A stretch of DNA of 64,000 nucleotides from Desulfamplus sp. (GTDB taxonomy: Bacteria > Desulfobacterota > Desulfobacteria > Desulfobacterales > Desulfobacteraceae). The stretch covers positions 62,001 to 126,000 of the forward strand of contig JADFZQ010000002.1 in assembly GCA_015232455.1 (NCBI GenBank), given 5' to 3'. The notes below the pieces were generated by a model, which was given only the letters and a program-made list of their open reading frames with translations, did no database searches and was not told the origin of the DNA. A program made the translations under genes and the position numbers. How positions within the stretch are numbered: position 1 is the stretch's first letter; every line of letters begins with the position of its first letter. Below, piece by piece: positions 8,094-17,807 of the stretch.

Positions 8094-10286
8094 TTATCCT
8101 TTCATACCAGCTAATGTTCCAAAAGGAACTTCAACAAAAAGCGGTCTGTCAGTTCTCTCTGTAACCTCTTTTAAATCAACACCTTCGTCTCGAAAAATTG
8201 CAAGCACCATAGTTCTGCATGTCTTTGAACCGCATGAACCCATACCAGTTCTGTTTATACCTTTAAGCTGATTTACATCACGAACGCCATTTCTTATTGC
8301 AGAGCGAATCTCTCCAGCAGTTACCCGCTCACAGCGGCAGATAACAGCTTCATCAGGTAAAGCAGAGGTATCTGGAACATCAAGCGACTCAATTGGAGAT
8401 TTTTGAAATTTGATTCCAATTGCCTTTTTAGCAACATCTTTTCCCATCTTAACTTGAACAAGCAGAGTTCCGGGAAACTTCTTTTTATTTGCAACAACAC
8501 GCTCAACAGGATAATCGCCAAGCAGATTTCCTTTTACATCTGTAATAGTAATAACTTGACCTTTTTCAACCGTATCTCTCCAAAGCTCATAAGGCAGTGT
8601 TACCGTTGGGTTTTCACCATCTTTTCTATAATCAACAAGTGTTGCAGCAAGACCTGGGCAGATTGCAACGCAGTTCATACAACCTTTGCATTTTGTTATG
8701 TCAGTTAGATATGGCAGACCCGTTATTTTATCATCTTGAGTTTTAATGATTCCCTCTTCACATACAGATGTACAAGGGTTACATGGAATCTCTTGCGTGC
8801 AGTGGAAAACAGGCATTACGCCATTTTCAACACTTCTGCCGTCTAAAGCGTCATTAGAACCGCCTTCAGAATCTTTTTTCTTATCGCAGCAATATGATCT
8901 TAAAGCTGATAATGCCTCTTCACTCAACGGAACACCCGGTTTAGACTTTAAAACTGCGGCTTTTTCTGTCCATTCGTCAGGAATACCACCTTCATAAATT
9001 CCAAGTGCTTTGGCAATTCTTATTCCCTCAATTTTTCCTGTAAACATTGCAGCAGAGGCTTCTGCAATCTCTTGAGCATCTCCTGCTGAATATACGTCCA
9101 TTCCCCACTCTTTTGCTTTAAGATAAAATTCATTTACAGGAGATAGACCAACTGCAATAAGAACAGTATCAACTTTAAAAGTTTTCTCTGTTCCTTTAAT
9201 AGCTTTCCACTTATCGTCAAGCTGGGCAATAGTAACAGACTCAACCGCATCTTTTCCATTTGCAGAAAGAACCGTGTGTCTTGTGTAAATTGGAACTCCG
9301 AGACGCTCTAATTTGTCAGCATGAACCTTATACCCGCCAACTTCTGGCAACCCTTCAATTACAGCAACAACCTCAATTCCAGCTTGAATAGCGTGGTATC
9401 CAGCAATAATACCAACATTGCCTCCGCCTACAATCAAAACCCTTTCAGATGATTTAACAAGATCACGGTTTACAAGTGTCTGAAAAGCTCCAGCACCATA
9501 AACTCCGGGAAGAGTGTTACCGGGAAAGGGAAGCATTTTTTCTCTTGCACCAGTTGCAACTAACGTCTTTTGAGGTCTAATTTTTATATATTTGCTATAT
9601 GCTTTATTCCCACTGTTTTCATCTTTTATATTTTCTCTTACAACACCAACAACTTTATCTGAAAAAACACCAACAGCAGTAGTTTCAAGCCACACTTCAA
9701 CTGACGGAAGTTGAGCAAGTTTTTTCTCAAGAATATGACCAATTTCAAAACCTCTTGTGCCAGCATGAGAATCCTCAACAGAGCCAAAAAATTTGTGAGT
9801 TTGAAGAACCAATTTGCCGCCAAGGCGATCTTTATCATCAACAATCAAAGTTTTTATATTTAATTGTCCAAGCTCTATAGCAGCAGAAAGACCAGCAGGA
9901 CCTCCACCAATAATTAGCACATCAACATCTTTAATTTGAGAATCTATATCCTCAAAAGTTGGAATGTTATCATCTTCTGGAACTTTTGGAAGCCCTTCAA
10001 CACTCTGAACTTTCATTCCTTCACGAAGAGGTGTCATGCAAGATTTTACAGGCAATCCATCAGCAATGACAAGACATTGGGAACATTGCCCGTTGGCACA
10101 GAAAATACCTTGCGGACTGTTATCTTTATGGTGATGTCCGAAAATCTGAACTCCATTAGCAAAAAGGGCTGAAGATACCATCTCCCCTTCCCTACCTTCC
10201 AGCCTGTTTCCATTCCATGTAAAGGAGACATTATTCCCTTCTGGAATATCAAGGACTGGATGTTGAGTGATTCTTTTACTTGTCAT
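8094..10286 (-). CDS. Fused 2Fe-2S / pyridine-nucleotide-type FAD / 4Fe-4S / BFD-like oxidoreductase (alpha subunit)
   Basis: A 730-residue protein joining modules that are often separate subunits in dehydrogenases of the sarcosine oxidase-alpha, OoxA, HcnA/B or archaeal proline dehydrogenase type. Residues about 15-95 form a Fer2_4 [2Fe-2S] domain (GIFCANGQCSQCLV). Residues about 120-420 form a Pyr_redox FAD/NAD fold (IIGGGPAGLSAAIELG, VATGAREKMLPFPG, IVGGGNVGIIAGYHA). A ferredoxin-like region has CTQEIPCNPCTSVCEEG and CKGCMNCVAICPG. The last 70 residues are a BFD-like [2Fe-2S] domain (ICRCERVTAGEI, GMGSCGSKTCR). The GCV_T folate domain of true sarcosine oxidase alpha is missing. It is the first gene of the operon, with AGAGGAA before the ATG and a TGGTNNNACCA operator about 75 bases upstream. 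Inference: it collects electrons from the flavoprotein encoded next. Confidence 0.88.
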   Translation of the reverse strand: MTSKRITQHPVLDIPEGNNVSFTWNGNRLEGREGEMVSSALFANGVQIFGHHHKDNSPQGIFCANGQCSQCLVIADGLPVKSCMTPLREGMKVQSVEGLPKVPEDDNIPTFEDIDSQIKDVDVLIIGGGPAGLSAAIELGQLNIKTLIVDDKDRLGGKLVLQTHKFFGSVEDSHAGTRGFEIGHILEKKLAQLPSVEVWLETTAVGVFSDKVVGVVRENIKDENSGNKAYSKYIKIRPQKTLVATGAREKMLPFPGNTLPGVYGAGAFQTLVNRDLVKSSERVLIVGGGNVGIIAGYHAIQAGIEVVAVIEGLPEVGGYKVHADKLERLGVPIYTRHTVLSANGKDAVESVTIAQLDDKWKAIKGTEKTFKVDTVLIAVGLSPVNEFYLKAKEWGMDVYSAGDAQEIAEASAAMFTGKIEGIRIAKALGIYEGGIPDEWTEKAAVLKSKPGVPLSEEALSALRSYCCDKKKDSEGGSNDALDGRSVENGVMPVFHCTQEIPCNPCTSVCEEGIIKTQDDKITGLPYLTDITKCKGCMNCVAICPGLAATLVDYRKDGENPTVTLPYELWRDTVEKGQVITITDVKGNLLGDYPVERVVANKKKFPGTLLVQVKMGKDVAKKAIGIKFQKSPIESLDVPDTSALPDEAVICRCERVTAGEIRSAIRNGVRDVNQLKGINRTGMGSCGSKTCRTMVLAIFRDEGVDLKEVTERTDRPLFVEVPFGTLAGMKG

Positions 10287-10359
10287 TGTGTTTCCTCTTT
10301 TTGTTGATTTATTTAATTAATCCAAGTATTTTTTTTAAATAGCTATCTGTAAACCATAT

Positions 10360-10376
10360 TAATGGTTTGACCATTA
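10360..10376 (-). promoter_or_regulatory. FadR/GntR-type operator and promoter of the AOR operon
   Basis: Perfect 17-base palindrome TAATGGT TTG ACCATTA. Its core, TGGTNNNACCA at 10363-10373, is the operator class bound by FadR/PdhR/LldR-type GntR regulators. On the minus strand a TTGACA (-35-like) lies at 10403-10398, exactly 24 bases before the core, and an AATAAT (-10-like) abuts it, so a bound protein would block RNA polymerase. The same TTGACA, 24 bases, TGGTNNNACCA layout occurs before the GntR-family gene at 55003. The operon's first start codon is 74 bases downstream. Confidence 0.65.
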
Positions 10377-10446
10377 TTAATCATGCTCAAATTATCATGT
10401 CAAGATTTTTCTCAAAATATTTCATACCTCAGCAATAAATTTCTCT

Positions 10447-10611
10447 ATGGAGTTGGTTTCATATCCTGATAAAATTGACGAAGAACTCTGTTCTCAAGTG
10501 ATAAAAAATAAGGAGAGAGGGAAGTTGTATAGCAGGGTCAAGGACGATAAGCCTAACTTTTATGAAAAATTTCAGGATAGATTTCTGATAATGCTGATTG
10601 AAATACGATAA
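10447..10611 (+). CDS. Possible small ORF or gene remnant, 54 residues
   Basis: An open frame on the plus strand from ATG 10447 to TAA 10611, beginning [15 protein letters not shown] and ending FLIMLIEIR. The hydrophilic, protein-like composition is the only support. There is no ribosome binding site (TTTCTCT precedes the ATG), and the last 59 bases overlap the 3' end of the convergent sensor kinase gene. I do not recognise it. It may be the remnant of a gene cut off when the kinase was placed here, or chance. Confidence 0.2.
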   Translation: MELVSYPDKIDEELCSQVIKNKERGKLYSRVKDDKPNFYEKFQDRFLIMLIEIR

Positions 10612-13600
10612 TCTGCCGTTCAAGTTCCGCCATTATGGAACAGGCATCATCAACACGTTCTTCTCTTCCTGCAGCTTCAATTTTTTGGGAGACAGATACC
10701 ACTATGTTGGCAGAGACATTAAGAGCTATTCCCTTCATCGCGTGGGCATGAAATCTTATCTGGGCTGCATCTCTACTGTCAATAGCAGTTTTTAGTTCTC
10801 CGATTTTTGATGAAAGATATTCAGGAATATTTGCTATAAACTCTTTTAAGAATGCTTCATTCCCGCCAAGTCGATTCAGCAGAGCCTGATAGTCAAATAC
10901 ATCAGTTAGCCCAGAGTGATGCTGTGGATGATCAGAAGAAAAAGATGAACTCCATGCTATTTCTGCCAGCTTATCTGTCGCTTCATTTTGAACTGATTCT
11001 TGTACTGACTCCACGCCTGTAATCTGTTTTCTGATAACAGACAGAAGCACTTCAGGATCAATCGGCTTTGAGATATAGTCGTTCATTCCAGCGTCAAAGC
11101 ACTTTAGGCGATCTTCTTGTGTGGCATTTGCTGTCATTGCCACAATAGGCACGTTAGGATTTAAAATGGCGGAATCAAAATCCCATTTTATATCGGAATC
11201 AGGGCTTGTTCGTCCCGCCCTGATAATTCGTGTTGCTTCTATACCATCCATTTCAGGCATGTGCATATCCATAAGGACAAGGTCATAATGCTTTTTACAA
11301 AGAGTTTCCAGTGCTTCCCTGCCGTTATTGGCTATATCTACCGAAATACCAAACTTTCGAAGTATTGCCACTGCCACCTTCTGGTTCATTATGTCATCTT
11401 CTGTCAACAAAATTGTGGCATGTGTCAGGATAGATGAGGGCAAGTTGATGTTTGATATAGACGTTTCCTTTTTCAAACCATTTGCTATATCGCATTTAAT
11501 GCTTTTTTCAAATTTAGCTGTAAACCAGAATGTGCTTCCCACTCCTTTTTCACTCTTAACACCAACTTCTCCCCCCATGATTTGGGCAAGCTGTTTTGCA
11601 ATTGCCAGACCGAGTCCTGTGCCGCCGTATTTTCGGGAAATAGATGTCTCTTCCTGTGAAAAGGATTTGAACAATCGATCCCTGCGATCTTCTGCGATTC
11701 CAATACCAGTATCTTTAATTTCAAATCTTACGGTAGAATGAGTGTCAATCTGATTTTCCAGTGCAATGTTTTCATTTTTGGAAGATACGGGTTCAGTTTC
11801 CAAAGAGACACGGACAGTTATACCACCTTTTTCCGTGAATTTAACTGCATTGCTCAGGAAATTGAGAAGAACCTGACGCACTCGTGCAGCATCACCTATA
11901 AGATAAGGATAGACATCAGGTTCAATAATGTAGGTAAGAAACAGCCCTTTCTCTCTACTTTTGGCTTGCATAATTTTTATAACAGAGCCGATAATGTCAG
12001 TCAGATTAAAATACCTGTTTTCAAGTTTCAGTTTCCCTGCCTCGATTTTGGAAAAGTCCAGAATGTCGTTAATCAGAGAGAGAAGCATTTCAGAAGAGAG
12101 CATTGCAGAGCTTGCATAATCTTTCTGTTCCTCATCAAGAGGGGTATCTAAAAGCAGTCGGGTCATGTTGATTATTGCATTCATTGGGGTACGAATTTCA
12201 TGGCTCATATTTGCAAGAAATTCAGATTTGGCACGAGTGGCAGATTCAGCAAGCTCCTTTGCCTTTTTCATCTCCTCCTCTGTTTTTTTACGTTCTGTGA
12301 GGTCGTATGCCGAAACAATAATACATGGTTCATGATTAATGTGAACCAGTTCTCCGTACCATAACAAAGGAACTGTGCTGCCGTACTTCGTGGTCAACTC
12401 GACTTCCATACCGTGAACAGAACCTTGTTTCTGTATTTCACTTATCATTTCCGTTCTTTTGCTGCTTTGCAATAAATTAAATTCAGCAGCTTTATGACCG
12501 ATAACCTCCTCACGGCTAAATCCTGTTATTTTTGTAAATTGTTCATTTACATCCATGAATATTCCTTCATCCAATGAAGTTATAGACATCGATACAGGAC
12601 TTGAATGAAAAAACCTATAAAATTTATCTTTGCTTGCCAGCAGGGATTCTTGGATACATTTGCGAACTTTAATTTCTCTTGAAAGCCGACGGTTCCAGAA
12701 CATACTTATCCCCAGAATCAATATGAAAACACCTGTCATCCATCCTGCAAGTTTCATAATTTCACCTGTATCAACTTCATGCTCAAAGCGGACAGGCATG
12801 TGCTTCTGGAATATTTCGTCATGTTTCTGCGAAGAGATCGACTGGATCGCCTTGTTGAGAATGCCTGTAAGTTCTGGCATATCGTTTCGAACTATAAATC
12901 CGAATAATGAATTATCATACCCTGTGACTCCTGCTATTTTCAGGTTTACAAGATTGTATTTACGAATCATATATCCGACAATAGGGAGCACACCTACAAA
13001 CGCATCTGTCTTTCCCGATGAAAGTTCCTTAAGAGCATCATAAGGGGTCTCTGCATTATGAATCCTGATTTTCGGGTAATCTTTTATGATAGAGTCATAA
13101 ATCAGGCTCTCTTTGAGCACAGAAACAGTCATCCCTGCCAGATCGTTCAGATTTCTCACAAAAGGTCCATCTGTACGATTAACAACTACCCAGTTTATTG
13201 AAAAACAGGGAGAAGTCATATTAGCAGACATATCTGGCTTTATATTTATGACACTTGGAAACATATCTGTCTGCCGTGTTTTTACAAGTTCATGTAGTTC
13301 TGACATAGATGCTGAAGCCAGCTCGAATCGTATGCCTGAAATATCGGATAACAGAGCAAGATAATCAGGGATTATCCCTTGAAATGTATCTTCGCTATAA
13401 AACATCATCGGTGGAAACACAGTAGGAAGCGATACCTTTACATTTTGTTTATTATTTTTCAGCCATGTCTCTTCAGTTCCAGTCAATCTTATAATATCTG
13501 ACTTCCTATAGTACCGTTTTAAAGGATCAGCTATCCACTGTGCTTCGAGGTCTGCCATCTCCTGATTGGTTACAGCATCAAAACCTCTGTTCACAAGGTC

Positions 13601-14302
13601 AAGCAGCTCTTTTTTCTCTTTAAGCACACCTGCATAAAGTTTTCTGGCAAAAAGAGTCTCACTTGCTGATTCAAATTCTCCTGCCAGACCAAGTTGCTTC
13701 AGAATTGCCAATGTTGCTGTAGGTGGTTCTACAAAAGCACGGATTTTCCCTTCCCAAGCAGCATGAATCGCCTCATCAAGCATGGTAAAAGGAACCACTT
13801 CGATGTAAGGATAGTTCTTCCGCAATTCCTGTTCCTGAATAGAGCCTTTCACAACACCGATCCTATGTCCAGAAAGCTCTTTTATCTTAAGGATTCTGCC
13901 CTGACTTTTCGGATAGAACACATAGCTGGCACCTTCATAAAGATGTTGTGAGAATCCAATCCATTGACCTCGTTCTTCAGAATAATAGACTGCACCGATA
14001 ATATCTGTCTTACCTGTTTTAAAAGAGTCGAGGCATTCATTCCATTCAGCCATCTGAAAGACAATTTTCCGTCTTGTTTTTTTAGCCCATAGCTTCCATA
14101 TATCCACAAAAAAACCTGCAGGCTGACCATAAGTATTAGGAAAAGAGATCAACGGGAGATCGTTCCTCAAAGCTACTACCAGTGCATCTTCATGTTCAAT
14201 TGGCGGATTAACATGGTTGTTGTCTGCATAGATTGGTAGAGGAAGAGTTAAGAATAGCAAAAACACAAAAATATTGAATATGATTTTATACTTACACCTC
14301 AT
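10553..14302 (-). CDS. BvgS-like hybrid sensor kinase with two periplasmic solute-binding domains
   Basis: 1249 residues. A signal-like N-terminus ([18 protein letters not shown]) is followed by two tandem SBP_bac_3 (VFT) domains at about 35-265 and 275-505, the periplasmic sensor layout of BvgS. One membrane segment lies at about 515-535 ([13 protein letters not shown]). Then PAS (about 565-680), HisKA with [13 protein letters not shown], HATPase ([26 protein letters not shown]), a receiver with [11 protein letters not shown], and Hpt with [10 protein letters not shown]. This is a phosphorelay sensor of a small periplasmic ligand, often an amino acid or organic acid in related VFT domains. 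It lies just upstream of the amine/AOR operon on the same strand, which makes a regulatory link tempting, but the gap has its own promoter and operator. No DNA-binding partner is adjacent. Confidence 0.93.
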   Translation of the reverse strand: MRCKYKIIFNIFVFLLFLTLPLPIYADNNHVNPPIEHEDALVVALRNDLPLISFPNTYGQPAGFFVDIWKLWAKKTRRKIVFQMAEWNECLDSFKTGKTDIIGAVYYSEERGQWIGFSQHLYEGASYVFYPKSQGRILKIKELSGHRIGVVKGSIQEQELRKNYPYIEVVPFTMLDEAIHAAWEGKIRAFVEPPTATLAILKQLGLAGEFESASETLFARKLYAGVLKEKKELLDLVNRGFDAVTNQEMADLEAQWIADPLKRYYRKSDIIRLTGTEETWLKNNKQNVKVSLPTVFPPMMFYSEDTFQGIIPDYLALLSDISGIRFELASASMSELHELVKTRQTDMFPSVINIKPDMSANMTSPCFSINWVVVNRTDGPFVRNLNDLAGMTVSVLKESLIYDSIIKDYPKIRIHNAETPYDALKELSSGKTDAFVGVLPIVGYMIRKYNLVNLKIAGVTGYDNSLFGFIVRNDMPELTGILNKAIQSISSQKHDEIFQKHMPVRFEHEVDTGEIMKLAGWMTGVFILILGISMFWNRRLSREIKVRKCIQESLLASKDKFYRFFHSSPVSMSITSLDEGIFMDVNEQFTKITGFSREEVIGHKAAEFNLLQSSKRTEMISEIQKQGSVHGMEVELTTKYGSTVPLLWYGELVHINHEPCIIVSAYDLTERKKTEEEMKKAKELAESATRAKSEFLANMSHEIRTPMNAIINMTRLLLDTPLDEEQKDYASSAMLSSEMLLSLINDILDFSKIEAGKLKLENRYFNLTDIIGSVIKIMQAKSREKGLFLTYIIEPDVYPYLIGDAARVRQVLLNFLSNAVKFTEKGGITVRVSLETEPVSSKNENIALENQIDTHSTVRFEIKDTGIGIAEDRRDRLFKSFSQEETSISRKYGGTGLGLAIAKQLAQIMGGEVGVKSEKGVGSTFWFTAKFEKSIKCDIANGLKKETSISNINLPSSILTHATILLTEDDIMNQKVAVAILRKFGISVDIANNGREALETLCKKHYDLVLMDMHMPEMDGIEATRIIRAGRTSPDSDIKWDFDSAILNPNVPIVAMTANATQEDRLKCFDAGMNDYISKPIDPEVLLSVIRKQITGVESVQESVQNEATDKLAEIAWSSSFSSDHPQHHSGLTDVFDYQALLNRLGGNEAFLKEFIANIPEYLSSKIGELKTAIDSRDAAQIRFHAHAMKGIALNVSANIVVSVSQKIEAAGREERVDDACSIMAELERQIIVFQSALSEIYPEIFHKS

Positions 14303-14472
14303 TTTTTAATCCTGAGCTTTTAGATATATTTAGGTCAAGTTAGCCTGCAATCACTGCTCTAAAACTACGGTAGTATTAACTTTCAAGTTATGTGATTGTC
14401 AAATAAGATTATATTCTTTCAGAGGTTCATACAACCGAGTGCTGAATATGCTTTCATAATTTCTAACAGGTT

Positions 14473-17418
14473 TTAACAAAGTTTATAATTCCCTGCAATA
14501 AATTTATCAGCAACTAATTTAACACTATTTTCGCTTGTCATAAGCATATCCATCTGCCGTGTAAAGATAAGAAGTTTTCCTAAAGTATCTAATCTATTCT
14601 GTATAAAAGAACATGGATATTTTTGAAGCCTTGCATCAACTTTGTCCTCTTTAACATCTACGGTAAAATCCATCTCTTTAAGGATAAGGGCAATTGATCT
14701 AACCCTTCTGTTTCTTCGTACATCGTCTGCTGCCCCGCCTTTAAATGAAAAAGTTATATAGTTTTTATTAACAGTTTCACCACAGTAAGCATCAACAACA
14801 CTGTAATGGTATCCAACTCTTGAACTAAAATTTAGATATTTGTCAGCAACTATTGCATAGCTTCTATCTCCAAATCTCTCAGAACCCGCATGACCTGGGG
14901 AGAGCATCTGTTCTTGCATAACAGATAAAAGTCCTGAAAAATTCACAGGTCGTGGTTCAGCCCCACTAACCTCTTTATTTAGCATTCCTTTTAAGAGTGC
15001 AAGAAATGGGACAGATTTAATATCAGAAATTAATAGAAGCCCGTTGGAGCTATTTTGAGATTCTAAATTCAATGCACTGCTAAAACCACTACCAAGATCA
15101 ATAATATGCAGATCAATCGGAAGTGAGGCATTTAGTTTGAATGAACACTTATGACGCTTTGATGCAATGTCGCTTACATTAAACATCTCCATATAAGAGT
15201 TTTCATGGCAGAAACGGGCTATGTCATGCAAAGTTTTGCAACCTAAAGCTGTGAATTCTGGAGCTTTGGGGTTAATAAGGTAGAGCGGGGTCATAAATTC
15301 TGCCACCTTTGTAAGAAGATCATGGACAGGTGTGCCTTTCATGTGGGCATCTTTTTTTTCAACTGCCCAAATAAGTTCATTTACAACCCCTTCATAGACT
15401 CTGCCCGTATAACCATCAACAGTTATCTCCATGCCATTGGGAATAATATTTAAAGCATCTTGTGCCTCAAGCCCCATAAGAGTTGGCACATTAAACTCGC
15501 GGGCAAGAGCTGCCATGTGTCCGCTGACACTGCCTGATTCGGTAATAATTCCGCTACATTGCTTCATAACAACAACATATTCAGGTGAAGAGTGGTGGGC
15601 AATCAAAACTGCACCTTTGGGAAATGCAGTCAGATCAGAGTCTGAGTTCAAATGAAACGCCTTTCCTGTTCCAATGCCCTGTGAGGCAACTTCGCTCTCA
15701 TTTATAAGAACTTTATATCCTGATATTGGAGGGGCTTTTAATGAGGCTCCTTTTGTACAGCCCTCAGCAAGAGATGCTGAACTTGATCTATTAAATCCTG
15801 ATTTATGTGGCAAAGCCTTTATCTTAAGAGGTCTTGATTGAAGAATCATAATTTTGCCATTTTTATCAAGAGCCCATTCAACATCTTGAGCACAGTTATA
15901 ATGCTCTTCAAGTTGCCGCCCATAATTGGCAAGCTGCCTTATTTGATCATCTGTAAGGCATGGTGCTAACTGTTTTGAAAGTGGCACAGGTATCTCCTTG
16001 ACCCCGCTTTCAATTGTATTATCTCTATTATCACCAGCACCGCTATTACTATCGCTTTCCAGATAATTATTTTGCCCCTCCCCGCCCCTCCCCAAGGGGA
16101 TGGAGTAATTATTATCCCCCTCTCCATTGGGGAAGGGGACGGGGGTGGGGCTAATAGTCTTAGAGTCGTTCAAATTATTATTACATACCAACTGCACCTT
16201 TTTTTCAGATATTTGACGACTTACGATTATTCCACTTTCAATTGCATCACCCAAAGCATAATCAGCGTTTGGAAAATTTCCCTTTGCAACCACATAGGTA
16301 TCTGGAGATATAACTCCGTCAACTGCATAAGGTCCTAATCCCCATACAGCATTGATAATTATATTTTCATCAACAAGATTATAAGGATGACGAGTGTACA
16401 TAACTCCGCTTGCAACTGAATCGACCATTCTGATACAGGCAACAGCCATAGATAGATCATCATCGTAGATTCCTTTTGAAATTCTGTAGAATATTGAGCG
16501 GGCAGAGTAAAGGCTTGCAATGATAGACTTATATGCTTCCCCTATATGCTCTGGCGTAACGTTAAGAAGCGTCAGATATTGACCTGCAAAAGAGAGATCA
16601 CCATCTTCTCCTATTGCACTGCTTCGCATTGCAACCCTTATATTTGGATTGTCTCCCCATATAGTTTCGCATGACGATATAATATCAGCCATCATGTCAT
16701 AAGGAATAAGTTTTGACTGTATCAGCTCCATTACCTCTTCACTAAGTCGGTTCAAAAGAGCAAGATCGTTTACGCCATAACTATTAACGGCACTATCTGA
16801 AAGACCCAGATTATCTTCACCAGCACCAATTAGATTTTTCCTGTTCAAAATCTCTTCTCTGAGATTGTTATGGTCAAGAAAATGGTTAAATGCTTTTGTT
16901 GTAATGGCAAAACCTTCTGGAACAGGAATTTTAAGGCTGTTTTGAATTTCTCCGAGATTTGCACTTTTACCACCTACCCAGTCAGCATCTTTTTTAAAAA
17001 TATTACTGTATGGAATCACATGATATGGAGGTTCTTGCTCTTTTTTATCATTTATAACTGCTTTGATGCTCTGGTTAATATTGCTTAAGACTTCATAGAG
17101 TTTAGGATACTTGCTTCCTGATAATACATTGAGATTTTTAACCATTTTAAATGAGTGCATCAAAGAGCGGTTTGCCTGACTCTTAATATATGAACCACCA
17201 AAGATATGGTTACCTTTTAGTTTTTCTTCTATATCAGACAAAATATTGAGAAGTTCCGAGTTTGCAGCCAAAAGTTCTTTAAAAAGGGTATATTTGAATC
17301 TGAAAACAGCATTCAACTCAGCACGAGCATCTTCTGAATTTAGACTTTGCCTATTCTCTTTTGCTTTTTTTAACTTTGAACGGATAATTTTTTTGATATT
17401 ACCCATAATGGTTGGCAT
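14473..17418 (-). CDS. PEP-synthase-like protein (PPDK N-domain plus swivelling His domain), non-canonical C-terminus
   Basis: 981 residues. After a helical N-terminal region (1-140), residues about 150-400 form a PPDK_N ATP-grasp domain (KDADWVGGKSANLGEIQ, VAMRSSAIGEDGDLSFAG), closing at about 510-540 with DVEWALDKNGKIMILQSRPL. The swivelling phosphohistidine domain has TESGSVSGHMAALAREFNVP, whose GHMA carries the expected catalytic His. The usual PEP/pyruvate-binding TIM barrel does not follow; the last 300 residues are a different region (ending with KGGAADDVRRNRRVR and ILKEMDFTVDVKED). So phosphotransfer from ATP to the His is plausible, but the acceptor is unknown. A GC-rich palindromic element sits in frame at about residues 423-449, in the middle of the ATP-grasp region. 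Confidence 0.8.
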   Translation of the reverse strand: MPTIMGNIKKIIRSKLKKAKENRQSLNSEDARAELNAVFRFKYTLFKELLAANSELLNILSDIEEKLKGNHIFGGSYIKSQANRSLMHSFKMVKNLNVLSGSKYPKLYEVLSNINQSIKAVINDKKEQEPPYHVIPYSNIFKKDADWVGGKSANLGEIQNSLKIPVPEGFAITTKAFNHFLDHNNLREEILNRKNLIGAGEDNLGLSDSAVNSYGVNDLALLNRLSEEVMELIQSKLIPYDMMADIISSCETIWGDNPNIRVAMRSSAIGEDGDLSFAGQYLTLLNVTPEHIGEAYKSIIASLYSARSIFYRISKGIYDDDLSMAVACIRMVDSVASGVMYTRHPYNLVDENIIINAVWGLGPYAVDGVISPDTYVVAKGNFPNADYALGDAIESGIIVSRQISEKKVQLVCNNNLNDSKTISPTPVPFPNGEGDNNYSIPLGRGGEGQNNYLESDSNSGAGDNRDNTIESGVKEIPVPLSKQLAPCLTDDQIRQLANYGRQLEEHYNCAQDVEWALDKNGKIMILQSRPLKIKALPHKSGFNRSSSASLAEGCTKGASLKAPPISGYKVLINESEVASQGIGTGKAFHLNSDSDLTAFPKGAVLIAHHSSPEYVVVMKQCSGIITESGSVSGHMAALAREFNVPTLMGLEAQDALNIIPNGMEITVDGYTGRVYEGVVNELIWAVEKKDAHMKGTPVHDLLTKVAEFMTPLYLINPKAPEFTALGCKTLHDIARFCHENSYMEMFNVSDIASKRHKCSFKLNASLPIDLHIIDLGSGFSSALNLESQNSSNGLLLISDIKSVPFLALLKGMLNKEVSGAEPRPVNFSGLLSVMQEQMLSPGHAGSERFGDRSYAIVADKYLNFSSRVGYHYSVVDAYCGETVNKNYITFSFKGGAADDVRRNRRVRSIALILKEMDFTVDVKEDKVDARLQKYPCSFIQNRLDTLGKLLIFTRQMDMLMTSENSVKLVADKFIAGNYKLC
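16074..16151. repeat. GC-rich palindromic element inserted in frame in a coding gene
   Basis: A 78-base element (26 codons) within the PEP-synthase-like gene. One end is GCCCCTCCCCGCCCC and the other ACGGGGGTGGGGC; inner hairpins use CCCCTCCCCAAGGGG and CTCCATTGGGG. It is the inverted relative of the intergenic copy at 4336-4412, and the neighbouring CAGATAATTATTTT corresponds to that copy's flank. In the gene's frame it encodes PTPVPFPNGEGDNNY and SIPLGRGGEGQNNYLE. The frame stays open on both sides, so translation reads through. Confidence 0.85.
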
Positions 17419-17535
17419 AGTTGAAAAACTCCTTTGTAATTTTAGCTTTCATATATTTTTACATAACTTCTTAAAATCTGAATCAAGAAACATACCATCA
17501 CTAAATAACCACCTATTATGTAACTGTTGTTTTAA

Positions 17536-17566
17536 GATTTGACAACTTTTATAAAGTTGTCAAATC
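17536..17566. repeat. Palindromic repeat, TTTGACAACTTT family
   Basis: 31-base perfect palindrome: GATTTGACAACTTT, loop TAT, AAAGTTGTCAAATC. A second copy with the same core and the same following TATGCC is at 48651-48687. Both lie between genes, and this one lies in the gap upstream of two divergent genes, so they are dispersed repeats rather than terminators. Confidence 0.75.
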
Positions 17567-17656
17567 TATGCCTTTAAAAGAGTTGCGGAAGCATACTATT
17601 TATTTGAGTGCAGCTTTTTTCTATTCCTATCCCATTTACACACAATTTTAATTTTC

Positions 17657-17754
17657 TTTTACAAGGTGTAAAAAAATATGACACCTTAAAAAATACAATC
17701 TATTAAATTTTTTCTTATTTTTTTTTACACACTGTTTTTTAACACGCTGTAAAA
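17657..17754. promoter_or_regulatory. Upstream inverted repeats, candidate activator sites
   Basis: TTTTACA AGG TGTAAAA at 17657-17673 is a perfect palindrome; it overlaps a second inverted repeat, AAGGTGT and ACACCTT (17663-17687). The same half-sites TTTTACA and TGTAAAA recur at 17723-17754, 25 bases apart start to start. All lie 40-135 bases upstream of the sigma-54-like promoter, the distance at which enhancer-binding proteins act. Which protein binds is unknown. Confidence 0.45.
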
Positions 17755-17791
17755 TCAAGCTCTTACCTATTTTATCTTATTTAAAAATGTG

Positions 17792-17807
17792 TGGCACGAA
17801 ACTTGGT
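17792..17807 (+). promoter_or_regulatory. Candidate sigma-54 promoter of the TauE/SafE cluster
   Basis: TGGCACG, four bases, TTGGT matches the -24/-12 layout (TGGCACG N4 TTGCW) except for G in place of C in the -12 element. The GG and the GG/GC positions are 12 bases apart as required. The first start codon is about 125 bases downstream. Inverted repeats lie upstream at enhancer distance. Confidence 0.5.
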
